In this document: positions 7,871 to 15,295 of the stretch, one piece after another
Position numbering within the stretch: the first letter of the stretch is position 1
Layout: every line of letters starts with the position of its first letter
Assembly (NCBI GenBank): GCA_019637915.1
Contig: JAHBUV010000001.1
Span: forward strand, 434,001-498,000
Origin: Pseudobdellovibrionaceae bacterium
GTDB lineage: Bacteria; Bdellovibrionota; Bdellovibrionia; Bdellovibrionales; Bdellovibrionaceae
Length of the DNA: 64,000 bases
Direction: 5' to 3'
Notes under the pieces: model-generated
The model's input: the letters and a program-made list of their open reading frames with translations, nothing else
Database searches by the model: none
Told to the model about the DNA's origin: nothing
Made by a program: the position numbers and the translations under genes

Positions 7871-8284
7871 CTAAACTGACTTTTTATTTCGTTTCTTTTT
7901 CTTCTGGTAAAATGCTTTTCTTTGAAGTTCATTCTCTACCTCATTCAGGTAGCTTGATGCGGCAGCTTGAATTAAGGCAATCGCTGAGATGACCTTCGCC
8001 TTAGGTATTCCACGTCCGTTATGTTTGATGTGGTTGTAGATTTGGTCCGTCCAACAATGAAAAGGAAGATTGGTGTTCCAGTCTTTTTCCTTCTCAAAAC
8101 CAATACCGATAGTATCAAACTTGGAAAATCCTAATACGGCGTTATTTTTAGAGACCTTTACTCGAAATAAGGCGTCTTCAGATTTGAGAAACGGAGTAAA
8201 GAGAACCTGAAGACCACCAGAGTCGTCATTATTCTTAACCACATCTTTCACTGATTCATTAACTTCTAATTTTAGACATTTCAT
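7871..8284 (-). CDS. Hypothetical protein (137 aa)
   Basis: Soluble, with a lysine/arginine-rich C-terminus (KKKKRNKKSV). No recognised motif. It follows the Acb2-like gene by 13 nt in one transcription unit. Confidence 0.65.
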   Translation of the reverse strand: MKCLKLEVNESVKDVVKNNDDSGGLQVLFTPFLKSEDALFRVKVSKNNAVLGFSKFDTIGIGFEKEKDWNTNLPFHCWTDQIYNHIKHNGRGIPKAKVISAIALIQAAASSYLNEVENELQRKAFYQKKKKRNKKSV

Positions 8285-8297
8285 TTTGGACCCATAC

Positions 8298-8486
8298 TTA
8301 CTTAATTAGACTTCTAACCGCACAATCTTTGGCCTCTAATAACTTCCGTAAAGCGAAGTCTTTCTCTTCGCCATCAGGTAGTGTCTTTGAGAGACTTTCC
8401 GCTAAATCGTGAAATGGTTTTGAGATTTGTTGTAGGTGGGGTGGTAAGTGAGCGTAGCCGAAGTATTTTAATAGTTTGTGATTCAT
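8298..8486 (-). CDS. Acb2/Tad1-like small helical protein (62 aa)
   Basis: The pattern, with an N-terminal tyrosine-containing turn, a helix, LPDGEEKDFALRKLLEAKD and a C-terminal helix, resembles the small phage proteins of the Acb2/Tad1-type helical family (typical form LPDGREKSLALTKLEEA). Some members bind cyclic nucleotides and block CBASS or Thoeris immunity; many are untested. The match is from memory. If correct, it would be a second-messenger sponge on an element that also encodes a diadenylate cyclase (39100-39771). Promoter cassette at 8504-8530. Confidence 0.5.
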   Translation of the reverse strand: MNHKLLKYFGYAHLPPHLQQISKPFHDLAESLSKTLPDGEEKDFALRKLLEAKDCAVRSLIK

Positions 8487-8503
8487 GGTTCCTCCACTTA
8501 CTA

Positions 8504-8530
8504 ATACCGGTTTCGGAGAGGAATCTTAGA
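8504..8530 (-). promoter_or_regulatory. Class-1 cassette (long form) with module A
   Basis: Minus strand: TAAGACCCTGTTTT, AT-rich run, TCTAAGA, 12 nt, ACCGGTAT. The TAA of the upstream gene's stop codon is part of module A. Confidence 0.6.
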
Positions 8531-8546
8531 ATATTAAAACAGGGTC

Positions 8547-8891
8547 TTATTGAGTAGGATTGACCAAGTCGTAGAATATGTGGACGCGATTGAATCTGTA
8601 ACAAAGGGTTCCCGTTACTTTCTTTTGATTTTTAAAACATTGGAATCTTAAACTGTTCTCCATACTAGGACAGTCGAAAAAGCCTTTATTGAAAGTCGGG
8701 GCCGAACAACCTATATCTTCATTGAGAAACTTAGTTAGTTCCGATTGTTTTTCCATTCGTAGTTTTTGAGCACCTTCTGAATTACTAACTTCTAAAAATA
8801 TGAATAGAGAAAATAGAACGACTTTGAACAGCAACAAGGCGGTCATAAATATAATTGCGACACCGAAAAGAATATTTCCAATTACTTTCAT
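8547..8891 (-). CDS. Small membrane protein (114 aa)
   Basis: One long N-terminal hydrophobic segment (about residues 5-32) is followed by a likely extracytoplasmic domain with four cysteines (IGCSAPTF, FDCPS, FQCF, LCYRF) that could form disulfides. Coupled by 4 nt to the upstream membrane gene. Function unknown. Confidence 0.65.
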   Translation of the reverse strand: MKVIGNILFGVAIIFMTALLLFKVVLFSLFIFLEVSNSEGAQKLRMEKQSELTKFLNEDIGCSAPTFNKGFFDCPSMENSLRFQCFKNQKKVTGTLCYRFNRVHIFYDLVNPTQ

Positions 8892-9229
8892 CTAATTCCT
8901 TTTTCCTTTAGGTATTTATATGTAGCCAGAGCTTCTTCCACCTTTTCTGGTTCAGTTAGATTTCTGATATAGAACGGCTCCAGTAGCTCATTTATCTTTA
9001 GCGCAACAATCCCAAATACAAATGCACAGATGGGCATATAAATCATATTTGGAGTTATTTGTTGTTCGGCGAAAATCCAAAGCAGTAGGATGGGGATCCA
9101 GAAAACCGCTAAGACCGCAAAATATGTAAGAGACAAAATTCCTAAGCCCTCAAGAGAAAGATTTAGAAATATGATGGACCAGAATTTTAGACGGTCTTTC
9201 ATAGTAGCGGTCGTTTTTTCTTTTTTCAT
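8888..9229 (-). CDS. Membrane protein (113 aa)
   Basis: Two to three hydrophobic segments (about residues 15-55 and 62-82) and a charged C-terminus. Coupled to the cysteine-containing membrane protein downstream. No family recognised. Confidence 0.65.
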   Translation of the reverse strand: MKKEKTTATMKDRLKFWSIIFLNLSLEGLGILSLTYFAVLAVFWIPILLLWIFAEQQITPNMIYMPICAFVFGIVALKINELLEPFYIRNLTEPEKVEEALATYKYLKEKGIR

Positions 9230-9251
9230 TTAAATGACTTCCTAATAACTA

Positions 9252-9278
9252 ATACCGGTTATTGAGGAACATCTTAGA
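9252..9278 (-). promoter_or_regulatory. Class-1 cassette (long form)
   Basis: TCTAAGA, 12 nt, ACCGGTAT on the minus strand, upstream of the two-gene membrane operon. Confidence 0.6.
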
Positions 9279-9336
9279 ATATTAGTGCCTAAAAGTAGGC
9301 ACCACATATTTGCGAAGTCTTTTTGGCACCGCAAAT

Positions 9337-9774
9337 TTAATAAACTCGGATTGAACGGTAAGTATTAAGAGAACTGATTTTGTCTTTCTTAAACCAGTTG
9401 CCCAATGGGATTTTTAATTGTTTAGCGATAGCTTCAGCATTATCCCAAGCCTCGGTCTCTGTAGAGAAAAGGACTTGTTTCTGGTTAACCGTTAAATACA
9501 CATAATTACGCTCTAGGCGCGTTCTACCGTAATAATGATGAGCCCCAGCATACTTGTTAGGGTTGCGGAGGTCGTCCAAGTAATGACCTAATTCATGCAA
9601 TAGCGTGGAGATGATATCGCTATTACTTAAGGTGTTATCGTATTTAATAACCCGGCGATTAGGGTCGTATTCTCCACACCCTTCAAACCCACGCACAGGA
9701 ATCAACTTGATGTTGACGGCCTTACAGTAAGCCTTAATTGCTCTGAGATAGATTTTAAATTTCTTTAGCTTCAT
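9337..9774 (-). CDS. Zinc metallopeptidase-like protein, HExxH (145 aa)
   Basis: The motif LLHELGHYLDDL carries the HExxH zinc site of zincin peptidases, and a later conserved ETEAWDNAEAIAKQL supplies a candidate third ligand. Size and layout resemble ImmA/IrrE-type small peptidases. A paralogue with the same layout is at 37514-38005 (HEIGH, then EELNAWVNAESVA). Substrate unknown; ImmA-type proteases often cut regulators. A cassette end box lies at 9794-9801. Confidence 0.7.
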   Translation of the reverse strand: MKLKKFKIYLRAIKAYCKAVNIKLIPVRGFEGCGEYDPNRRVIKYDNTLSNSDIISTLLHELGHYLDDLRNPNKYAGAHHYYGRTRLERNYVYLTVNQKQVLFSTETEAWDNAEAIAKQLKIPLGNWFKKDKISSLNTYRSIRVY

Positions 9775-9793
9775 CGTTTGCCCCTATATATAG

Positions 9794-9801
9794 ATACCGG
9801 T
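9794..9801 (-). promoter_or_regulatory. ACCGGTAT box without a clear TCTAA partner
   Basis: ACCGGTAT on the minus strand, about 20 nt before the ATG of the zinc peptidase gene. The upstream TCTAA element is not recognisable here. Confidence 0.45.
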
Positions 9802-9977
9802 TTTGGGGCTGGAAATCGGAATGCGATTTATAAACGGTTAATATCTCAATGATTTTCGATAGGTACATTTTTAATAAAATAGGCGAATTTTCGATAAAAA
9901 CGACGCTATTTTTCTATATATCAAAAGTAAGTAAGTAAATTCGTAGCCCAATATAAATTCTAAATCGGACCACAAAA

Positions 9978-9985
9978 ACCGGTAT
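9978..9985 (+). promoter_or_regulatory. ACCGGTAT box, plus strand
   Basis: AAAACCGGTATC precedes the AAGAGGTG ribosome-binding site and ATG of the 334-aa gene. It is divergent from the box at 9794-9801. The sequence between is AT-rich with two TTTTCGATA repeats. Confidence 0.5.
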
Positions 9986-10004
9986 CAATATAAGAGGTGT
10001 TCTG

Positions 10005-11009
10005 ATGTCCAGTTGTCTTCATTGTAAAAAACCGTTTGACCAGTCCAAGAGTCCTTACATTGGCTTAGGCCCCAAGTGCGGAGCTAAGGTTCCCGGTGTT
10101 CGTCCAGCTAATTTAGTTTTAAAAGATTACAGTCAGAGCCAATTGGATAATTTGGTCTTGAGTGATGAAGAGGAATTCTGGGTAAGTGGTGAGTATAAGA
10201 AGGATTGGAACAAGGTAGAGAAAAATGCCGAACTAATTTTCAAGTTATCAAAGGCGGATATTAACAACCAACCCATGATTTACCGTTGCGCTAAAGAGAT
10301 CACCGACCCAAAAGAATTAGCTCAATTGGGTAAAATGGTTTTGCAAGACCAAAACATCAATAGCGAGACACTGGATACTCTCACTTATTGCGGAATCGTA
10401 GAGGCCTACCAACACCCGAACTTTGATTTTAAAGCAAGACGTTTACACTTAGAGCGGAATACCAGAGTTAACGGAAATAACTACGCTACTGCTTTAGCAA
10501 TTTACAGAAATCCAAATCTTACTCCAGTTGTTTTTAAAGATATTCACCAATGGCTTACTAATAACGATATGTCCGGAGAGCAAATGAATGCTCAGATGAT
10601 TTGTGATGAAAATATTCCAATTAAAAATAGGGTCTTACTTATTGAACACGCGAACTCGTCCTATTTTAATACCGATATTGTGAATTCGATCCATAATTCA
10701 AAAGATAGCGCCACTTTAGTTCCTGAATTTTACAAGCTGATGGATTACGAAGTAAAATTAGTAGAAGACAACGATAAAGGATTGGCTCATAACTACACCA
10801 ATCAACTACGTCTGGAGAAAGACCAATTAAGAGATTATACAGATCAACTCCACAGAGCTGAGAAACTAAAGAAGTCCAAGAAAGAAATTGCCGTAATTAA
10901 AAAGGAGGTTCTATTTTGTCAGAGTATGGTGGACACAATGGAGTTGGTAATCAGTAAGCATCCTAACCTTAGTAAAGAAATAAAGGATTTGGCGGATTGG
11001 TTAGAGTAA
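10005..11009 (+). CDS. DUF6011-type zinc-ribbon protein (334 aa)
   Basis: The N-terminus CLHCKKPF with IGLGPKCG matches the short DUF6011-like zinc ribbon found in many phage and actinobacterial proteins. The rest is helical, with irregular repeats that resemble those in the 239-aa neighbour (NPNLTPVVFKDI here, NPNCPVKLLEYI there), and ends in a coiled coil (about residues 255-315). A small single-domain relative is at 38114-38476. Probably binds nucleic acid or protein; role unknown. Confidence 0.7.
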   Translation: MSSCLHCKKPFDQSKSPYIGLGPKCGAKVPGVRPANLVLKDYSQSQLDNLVLSDEEEFWVSGEYKKDWNKVEKNAELIFKLSKADINNQPMIYRCAKEITDPKELAQLGKMVLQDQNINSETLDTLTYCGIVEAYQHPNFDFKARRLHLERNTRVNGNNYATALAIYRNPNLTPVVFKDIHQWLTNNDMSGEQMNAQMICDENIPIKNRVLLIEHANSSYFNTDIVNSIHNSKDSATLVPEFYKLMDYEVKLVEDNDKGLAHNYTNQLRLEKDQLRDYTDQLHRAEKLKKSKKEIAVIKKEVLFCQSMVDTMELVISKHPNLSKEIKDLADWLE

Positions 11010-11049
11010 CGACTTATCGTTATGAAAAAACCGCTAATCTTTCCAAGTA

Positions 11050-11769
11050 TTATTCTAAGATTTTAGCTAATTCCCGCATTGCAGGGTCTTTGATTAATCC
11101 GATAACTATTACGATATTTTTTTGAGCATTCCTAATAACAGAAATATGACCCGTGTGCTTTCGGTCTTCGTTTAGATATGCTTGATGTTCAAGGATCTGA
11201 TTTCTAATGTGAGAAACAATCTGTAATAAATCATTATCCGTAAAATCTTTTAGGAGAATGTTTGGTTTAGGCATCTCACTGATGCGAAAGATTAAATTAC
11301 TGGGGTCACCACAATTCTCACTAATTCTTCTTCTCGTTTCCTCAGTCCCATATAACCAAATATTTAACCGGTCTGTATAGTTACCGTGAAAAAACAAAGT
11401 CGCTAGTGAGTATTGGCAGTTCATTAATGATTTTGCTAATGCAATTCTGTCTAAAAGATATTTGGGAGTGTTTGGGTTATAGACTAACGCATCAATAGCA
11501 GAATCTCTGGGCCGCCCGTTGAGGTATTCACTTACTATATACTCCAGTAATTTTACCGGGCAATTGGGATTACTGACCACTGTATTACAAGTCCATGGGT
11601 CGTTTAATAGGCGATACTTTTTCCATATCTTTAAAAGTTTATTCGGATTGGTTCTTGGATCTGATGCCCTCTCTAAATCACGAAAGCGGGGAATGTTTTT
11701 AACTCGGTAGATAAAGTATCTGATTTTGTTTCTACACTGAATGTATTTTCTTAATAATCGTATCTTCAT
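11050..11769 (-). CDS. Leucine-rich-variant-like repeat protein (239 aa)
   Basis: Two or more repeats of the form NPNCPVKLLEYIVS / NPNTPKYLLDRIAL resemble LRV/HEAT-like repeats, preceded by a basic N-terminus. Such proteins act as binding scaffolds. The similar motif in the convergent 334-aa gene hints at related functions. Module B lies just after its stop (about 11021-11040). Confidence 0.65.
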   Translation of the reverse strand: MKIRLLRKYIQCRNKIRYFIYRVKNIPRFRDLERASDPRTNPNKLLKIWKKYRLLNDPWTCNTVVSNPNCPVKLLEYIVSEYLNGRPRDSAIDALVYNPNTPKYLLDRIALAKSLMNCQYSLATLFFHGNYTDRLNIWLYGTEETRRRISENCGDPSNLIFRISEMPKPNILLKDFTDNDLLQIVSHIRNQILEHQAYLNEDRKHTGHISVIRNAQKNIVIVIGLIKDPAMRELAKILE

Positions 11770-11783
11770 ATGAATATAAATAG

Positions 11784-11791
11784 ATACCGGC
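11784..11791 (-). promoter_or_regulatory. Class-1 end box, variant GCCGGTAT
   Basis: Minus strand GCCGGTATC lies about 13 nt before the ATG. No ribosome-binding site fits between, so the transcript may be nearly leaderless. Confidence 0.4.
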
Positions 11792-11834
11792 CATATTTAG
11801 GCTCTTTTTCTATTTAGCTATAGAGGGCTAAACG

Positions 11835-12179
11835 ATGAACCAAGAGCAAATGTTAGATAATTTATTAAAAGAAATAGAAAACTATAATGTGAACCTATTA
11901 ACTCTGGCGTGGTCGATTCCTAATCTTGAGGGGAGTGACCCGTTAGAAGTTGCGATGGCTTTACTTCGCCAATTAAAAGTCGCTACGATATTAAATGAAC
12001 AGTTAGAAATCATCCAAAGTGGTCGGATGGATTTACTCCACCCGAAGATTAAAAGTCGTAAAGATGTTCAGTATGCAAACCTTGGATTCAAGAAAGAGAA
12101 GTCAGCAACTACAATTAATGCCTTCCAAAATGAAGGCCAGTATATTGCTCACCTAATTAAGTTAGCCAAAAATCATTAA
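11835..12179 (+). CDS. Hypothetical protein (114 aa)
   Basis: Small, soluble, helical. The leader contains AGGCTCTTTTTCTATTTAG, which also occurs (minus strand) before the MotA-FliG gene at about 35063-35085, so the two may share a control site. Function unknown. Confidence 0.65.
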   Translation: MNQEQMLDNLLKEIENYNVNLLTLAWSIPNLEGSDPLEVAMALLRQLKVATILNEQLEIIQSGRMDLLHPKIKSRKDVQYANLGFKKEKSATTINAFQNEGQYIAHLIKLAKNH

Positions 12180-12406
12180 ACGAATTCGCCTGTTTTAATC
12201 AGCATCTCTTTCATTTCTGTCTCATCTTTAAACACGATGAAATAAGAGCCGAATTTTCCTGATGGCATCGTAGGTCTCAACCACACCTTAATTTTCCCGT
12301 CAGGCATCTTATGGGCGTTTTGATAAAAGAAGGTGATTCCCTCTACCTTTTCTTTGAACGGTGAATTTTCACTTAGCTTTATTAATTCATTACAAAAATA
12401 CATCAC
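12176..12406 (-). CDS. Small hypothetical protein (76 aa)
   Basis: Probably an alpha/beta single-domain protein; no recognised motif. Convergent with the 114-aa gene, with a 4-nt overlap of stops. Confidence 0.6.
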   Translation of the reverse strand: MMYFCNELIKLSENSPFKEKVEGITFFYQNAHKMPDGKIKVWLRPTMPSGKFGSYFIVFKDETEMKEMLIKTGEFV

Positions 12407-12472
12407 TAAACTCCTTACCTAATAAATAGGAACTCGTCCCGTATTTGTTATTTTCTGTTTTCTATGATATAT

Positions 12473-12478
12473 TATAAT
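12473..12478 (+). promoter_or_regulatory. Perfect TATAAT -10-like hexamer
   Basis: TATAAT lies 27 nt before the start of the Mrr-like operon, but the -35 partner at normal spacing is poor. It may be a host-type promoter, unlike the cassettes elsewhere. Confidence 0.35.
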
Positions 12479-12504
12479 GGAGCAATAGTCAATGAAGGGA
12501 GAAT

Positions 12505-13233
12505 ATGCATTTCTGGGAAAAATACCTCACAATTAAAACCTTGAACCCAATTCTCCCAGTATTGGTTAATGTTGCTCTTTATTATCTCTTTAGCTTCTTA
12601 CCGCGTCGTGGACTTTATATGTTGGTCCATATTGGTTTTCTTCCAGTCAAATGGAGCCTGAAGATAGTTGGTTGGTTTTTACGTTTAATTCTAATTCGTG
12701 TGGTCTATCGTTTGCTTAAGTTCTTGGTCTTACGTCTCTACTACAAGTTGTTCCCCCGTAAACTTCCGGAAATCAATCTCACCGTCGGACAAATAGACAA
12801 GATGGGGAGCACGTCTGGAAAGTGGTTTGAGGAGTATATTGCCTCTCTCTACCGAGCTATGGGTCACCAGGCCCAGACAACCACCGAAATGAGGGCTAAC
12901 GGGACTCTACCCAAAGCGATAATGAAACAACGCGGGTGTGGAGACCAGGGCGTAGATGTAGTCGTGGACGTTATTAATAAAAATCAAGAAAAAGAACGCA
13001 TCATCGTTCAGTGTAAGCACTATTCCCAGAATGTCGGAAATTCTGCCATTCAAGAGATAGTAGGAGCGATGAAAATGTATAAGGGAGATTTAGCGGTGGT
13101 GGTTACTAATCAATACTTCACCGAATCAGCAATTAATTTAGCCAAAGAGAACAATGTCGTATTGATTGATAGAAACCGACTCCCAAAACTCATTGACTCC
13201 GCTGTAAAGAAAAAACTCAAGGCGGTAGCGTAA
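12505..13233 (+). CDS. Membrane-anchored Mrr-like restriction endonuclease (242 aa)
   Basis: The first 80 residues are hydrophobic with two or three membrane segments. The rest is an Mrr_cat-type PD-(D/E)xK nuclease fold: GKWFEEYIASLYRAMG, GVDVVVDV and IVQCKHY carry the expected Glu, Asp and Gln-x-Lys. A paralogue with the same architecture is at 54723-55463. It probably cleaves or senses DNA at the inner membrane, which would suit exclusion of incoming DNA or processing in transfer. First gene of a five-gene plus-strand run. Confidence 0.75.
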   Translation: MHFWEKYLTIKTLNPILPVLVNVALYYLFSFLPRRGLYMLVHIGFLPVKWSLKIVGWFLRLILIRVVYRLLKFLVLRLYYKLFPRKLPEINLTVGQIDKMGSTSGKWFEEYIASLYRAMGHQAQTTTEMRANGTLPKAIMKQRGCGDQGVDVVVDVINKNQEKERIIVQCKHYSQNVGNSAIQEIVGAMKMYKGDLAVVVTNQYFTESAINLAKENNVVLIDRNRLPKLIDSAVKKKLKAVA

Positions 13234-13574
13234 TGAAATCTTTTAATCTGAAGAATTGTGACCGGGAACTTAGAGACTTATTAGAGAAATCCCCAATGGG
13301 AACTAAGCGAATTTACGTTTTAGATAGTTCTGGGGAAGTCGATAAGGTTTTAGATTTTGAAGAACCGCAAAAGCTATTTGATTTCGTTTGGGACTCTCTC
13401 CACTCCGTGCCTTTGGTTTATGTGGTCAAGATTAAGCACATCTACCGAGTGGTTATGAGAGTGAATGAGTTTTCGGTGGAATATGAAATGAAACGTGATG
13501 GGACGATTGTTTTAAACGACTACCAGTCTCTTTGTTCGGTCACTAAGTCGGGTTGGTATTCAAAACTAAATTAA
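13233..13574 (+). CDS. Hypothetical protein (113 aa)
   Basis: Start overlaps the nuclease stop (TAATG), so it is coupled to it. Soluble, mixed alpha/beta; no recognised motif. Confidence 0.65.
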   Translation: MKSFNLKNCDRELRDLLEKSPMGTKRIYVLDSSGEVDKVLDFEEPQKLFDFVWDSLHSVPLVYVVKIKHIYRVVMRVNEFSVEYEMKRDGTIVLNDYQSLCSVTKSGWYSKLN

Positions 13575-13584
13575 GGGGGAAAAA

Positions 13585-13767
13585 TTGGGAAAGGTGACGA
13601 GTATTAACAAATGGGTCGGAGAGTGTTTACGGAAAAGTAAGCTTCAGGAAAAGTGGGCGGATAAAACCATTTTGAAGGCTAAAAAGGACGGAGTTTCTCT
13701 TCGGAAATACTATTGTCCCCATTGCCAGCACTGGCACGTCACTAAGCAAATGAAGTATGCGGGGTAA
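13585..13767 (+). CDS. Small zinc-binding phage-type protein (60 aa)
   Basis: TTG start after AAGGGGGAAAAA. The C-terminus YYCPHCQHWHVTKQ has a CPHC and HxH pattern, common in tiny phage and plasmid proteins that probably bind one zinc ion. Basic N-terminal half. Function unknown. Confidence 0.65.
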   Translation: MGKVTSINKWVGECLRKSKLQEKWADKTILKAKKDGVSLRKYYCPHCQHWHVTKQMKYAG

Positions 13768-13771
13768 ATTT

Positions 13772-14206
13772 ATGAAATATTCTATTGGTGTTTTACGAGA
13801 GCAATTGTTGGAGTTTTCAGAGGAGGCGGGATTGGAGTATGAAACCGCAAGGGCATATTATGAAGTAACTCTCCGATCTGAAAAGTATCCAGTCGTCTAT
13901 TCAACTGTAAATGATAGCCAAATAGAATTGCTACGGATTGTAGCGGATTATATTCGTTACGATGGTGACTCATTTAAAGTCGCCGTAATTAGAGCCCTAA
14001 AGAACAGTCCTATTCCGGGACAAAAAGAAGTCGGCGCAACACTAGAAACCGAAGCTCCTATTTCATTGGACCAGATTTTTGAGCATCCATTCTTCAAGAC
14101 CGATGAATATTTAGGATTTCGTTTTGGAGTGCGAATGCTTATGAATACTGGTGGAAACTTGGCCGCGTTCATTGACTACATAGTAGCTCAATCAATTACG
14201 CATTAA
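13772..14206 (+). CDS. Hypothetical protein (144 aa)
   Basis: The start at 13772 (MKYSIGV) is preferred over 13757 because GGGG lies just upstream and the stop of the 60-aa gene falls between. Soluble, helical; no recognised family. Last gene of the nuclease run. Confidence 0.6.
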   Translation: MKYSIGVLREQLLEFSEEAGLEYETARAYYEVTLRSEKYPVVYSTVNDSQIELLRIVADYIRYDGDSFKVAVIRALKNSPIPGQKEVGATLETEAPISLDQIFEHPFFKTDEYLGFRFGVRMLMNTGGNLAAFIDYIVAQSITH

Positions 14207-14233
14207 AAATGGTATCATATTAAGAGGTAAATA

Positions 14234-14935
14234 ATGATTAAGACGATATTTTTATCACTGCTAATTTCTACTTCCGCTTGGGCAACTGACTTTGGTAAGT
14301 GCAATTCATTCTTCCCGGGCGGTAAGGCTCCCACATTGAATATTCCCGACACTAAGCCCCTTTGTTTTAATGACTTTGCGATTTTGTATTCAGTTAAAAC
14401 TAAGTCACCAATATATTGCGTGGAGCGATTAAGTTATCTAACGACTAAGCACAATAAACTGAAGCGAAGTAATCACTTCCACGAAGAGCCAATGCTAAAA
14501 CAAAGCGAACGCTCTACTTTAAAAGATTATCAAAATAGTGGCTACGATAGAGGTCATATCTGTCCAGCTCAGTTCCGCCGCAATGAAGTAGCGATGGAGG
14601 AGAGTTTCAGTTTAGCTAATATGGTCCCCCAAACTAAGAATAGTAACCGTAAGGTTTGGAACAAGAATGTAGAAACGCCGACTCTAAAATATATTAAGAA
14701 AAATTCGGTCGGGGATGTGTATGTATTCACAGGTCCAATTTACTCTAAAAATCCTAAAACGATTGGTCGTAATAAGGTTGCGGTTCCAGAACATCTTTTC
14801 AAGGTAGTTTATGATGCCGGGAAAAAGAAGAGTTGGGTTCATTGGATTAGTAATAGTGACGATGCCAAAATGGTTCCGCCTATCACTTACGAAGAGTTCA
14901 AAAAGAGAAGTGGACTAAATCTTTTAGGACAGTAG
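14234..14935 (+). CDS. Secreted DNA/RNA non-specific endonuclease (233 aa)
   Basis: A signal peptide (about residues 1-17, ending SAWA) precedes a bba-metal nuclease domain of the EndA/NucA type: DRGH at 105-108 supplies the general-base histidine, and NMVPQTKNSNRKVWN holds the metal-binding Asn. Acts outside the cytoplasm on nucleic acids, for nutrition, DNA uptake control or removal of competitor DNA. The leader has a weak GGTAT box and an AAGAGG ribosome-binding site. Confidence 0.85.
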   Translation: MIKTIFLSLLISTSAWATDFGKCNSFFPGGKAPTLNIPDTKPLCFNDFAILYSVKTKSPIYCVERLSYLTTKHNKLKRSNHFHEEPMLKQSERSTLKDYQNSGYDRGHICPAQFRRNEVAMEESFSLANMVPQTKNSNRKVWNKNVETPTLKYIKKNSVGDVYVFTGPIYSKNPKTIGRNKVAVPEHLFKVVYDAGKKKSWVHWISNSDDAKMVPPITYEEFKKRSGLNLLGQ

Positions 14936-14958
14936 AAATAGGTGATAAAAACAGGGTC

Positions 14959-15267
14959 TTAATTGCGGACATCTCTATCTTTCATCATGTAGTTTATTAA
15001 GAGCTTGGTAATCCGTTGAACCAAGCGGTCTTCATCTAAAACTAAAAACCAATCTGACTCTAATTTCATACCCACAGTTTTAGCCCGTAGATAGAACCGA
15101 CCATTCTCTTTCTTAACGGCGATAACATAGTACCGATCCACCGCGAATATGGCTTGATTTCCCCGTAGGGAATACTCCAAACCAAATTTAGCAAAATCAT
15201 TAGAACAAAGTTTTTCTTCTAAAGACTTTAGAATTGCCGCTTGTAAAAGACGTAGTTCCATAACCAT
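14959..15267 (-). CDS. Hypothetical protein (102 aa)
   Basis: Soluble alpha/beta protein; no recognised motif. It follows the large initiator-like gene on the minus strand; module A (AAAACAGGGTCTTA on the plus strand) marks its 3' end. Confidence 0.65.
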   Translation of the reverse strand: MVMELRLLQAAILKSLEEKLCSNDFAKFGLEYSLRGNQAIFAVDRYYVIAVKKENGRFYLRAKTVGMKLESDWFLVLDEDRLVQRITKLLINYMMKDRDVRN

Positions 15268-15295
15268 ACCCTCATAGTTTGTGGAACTTTAACGA

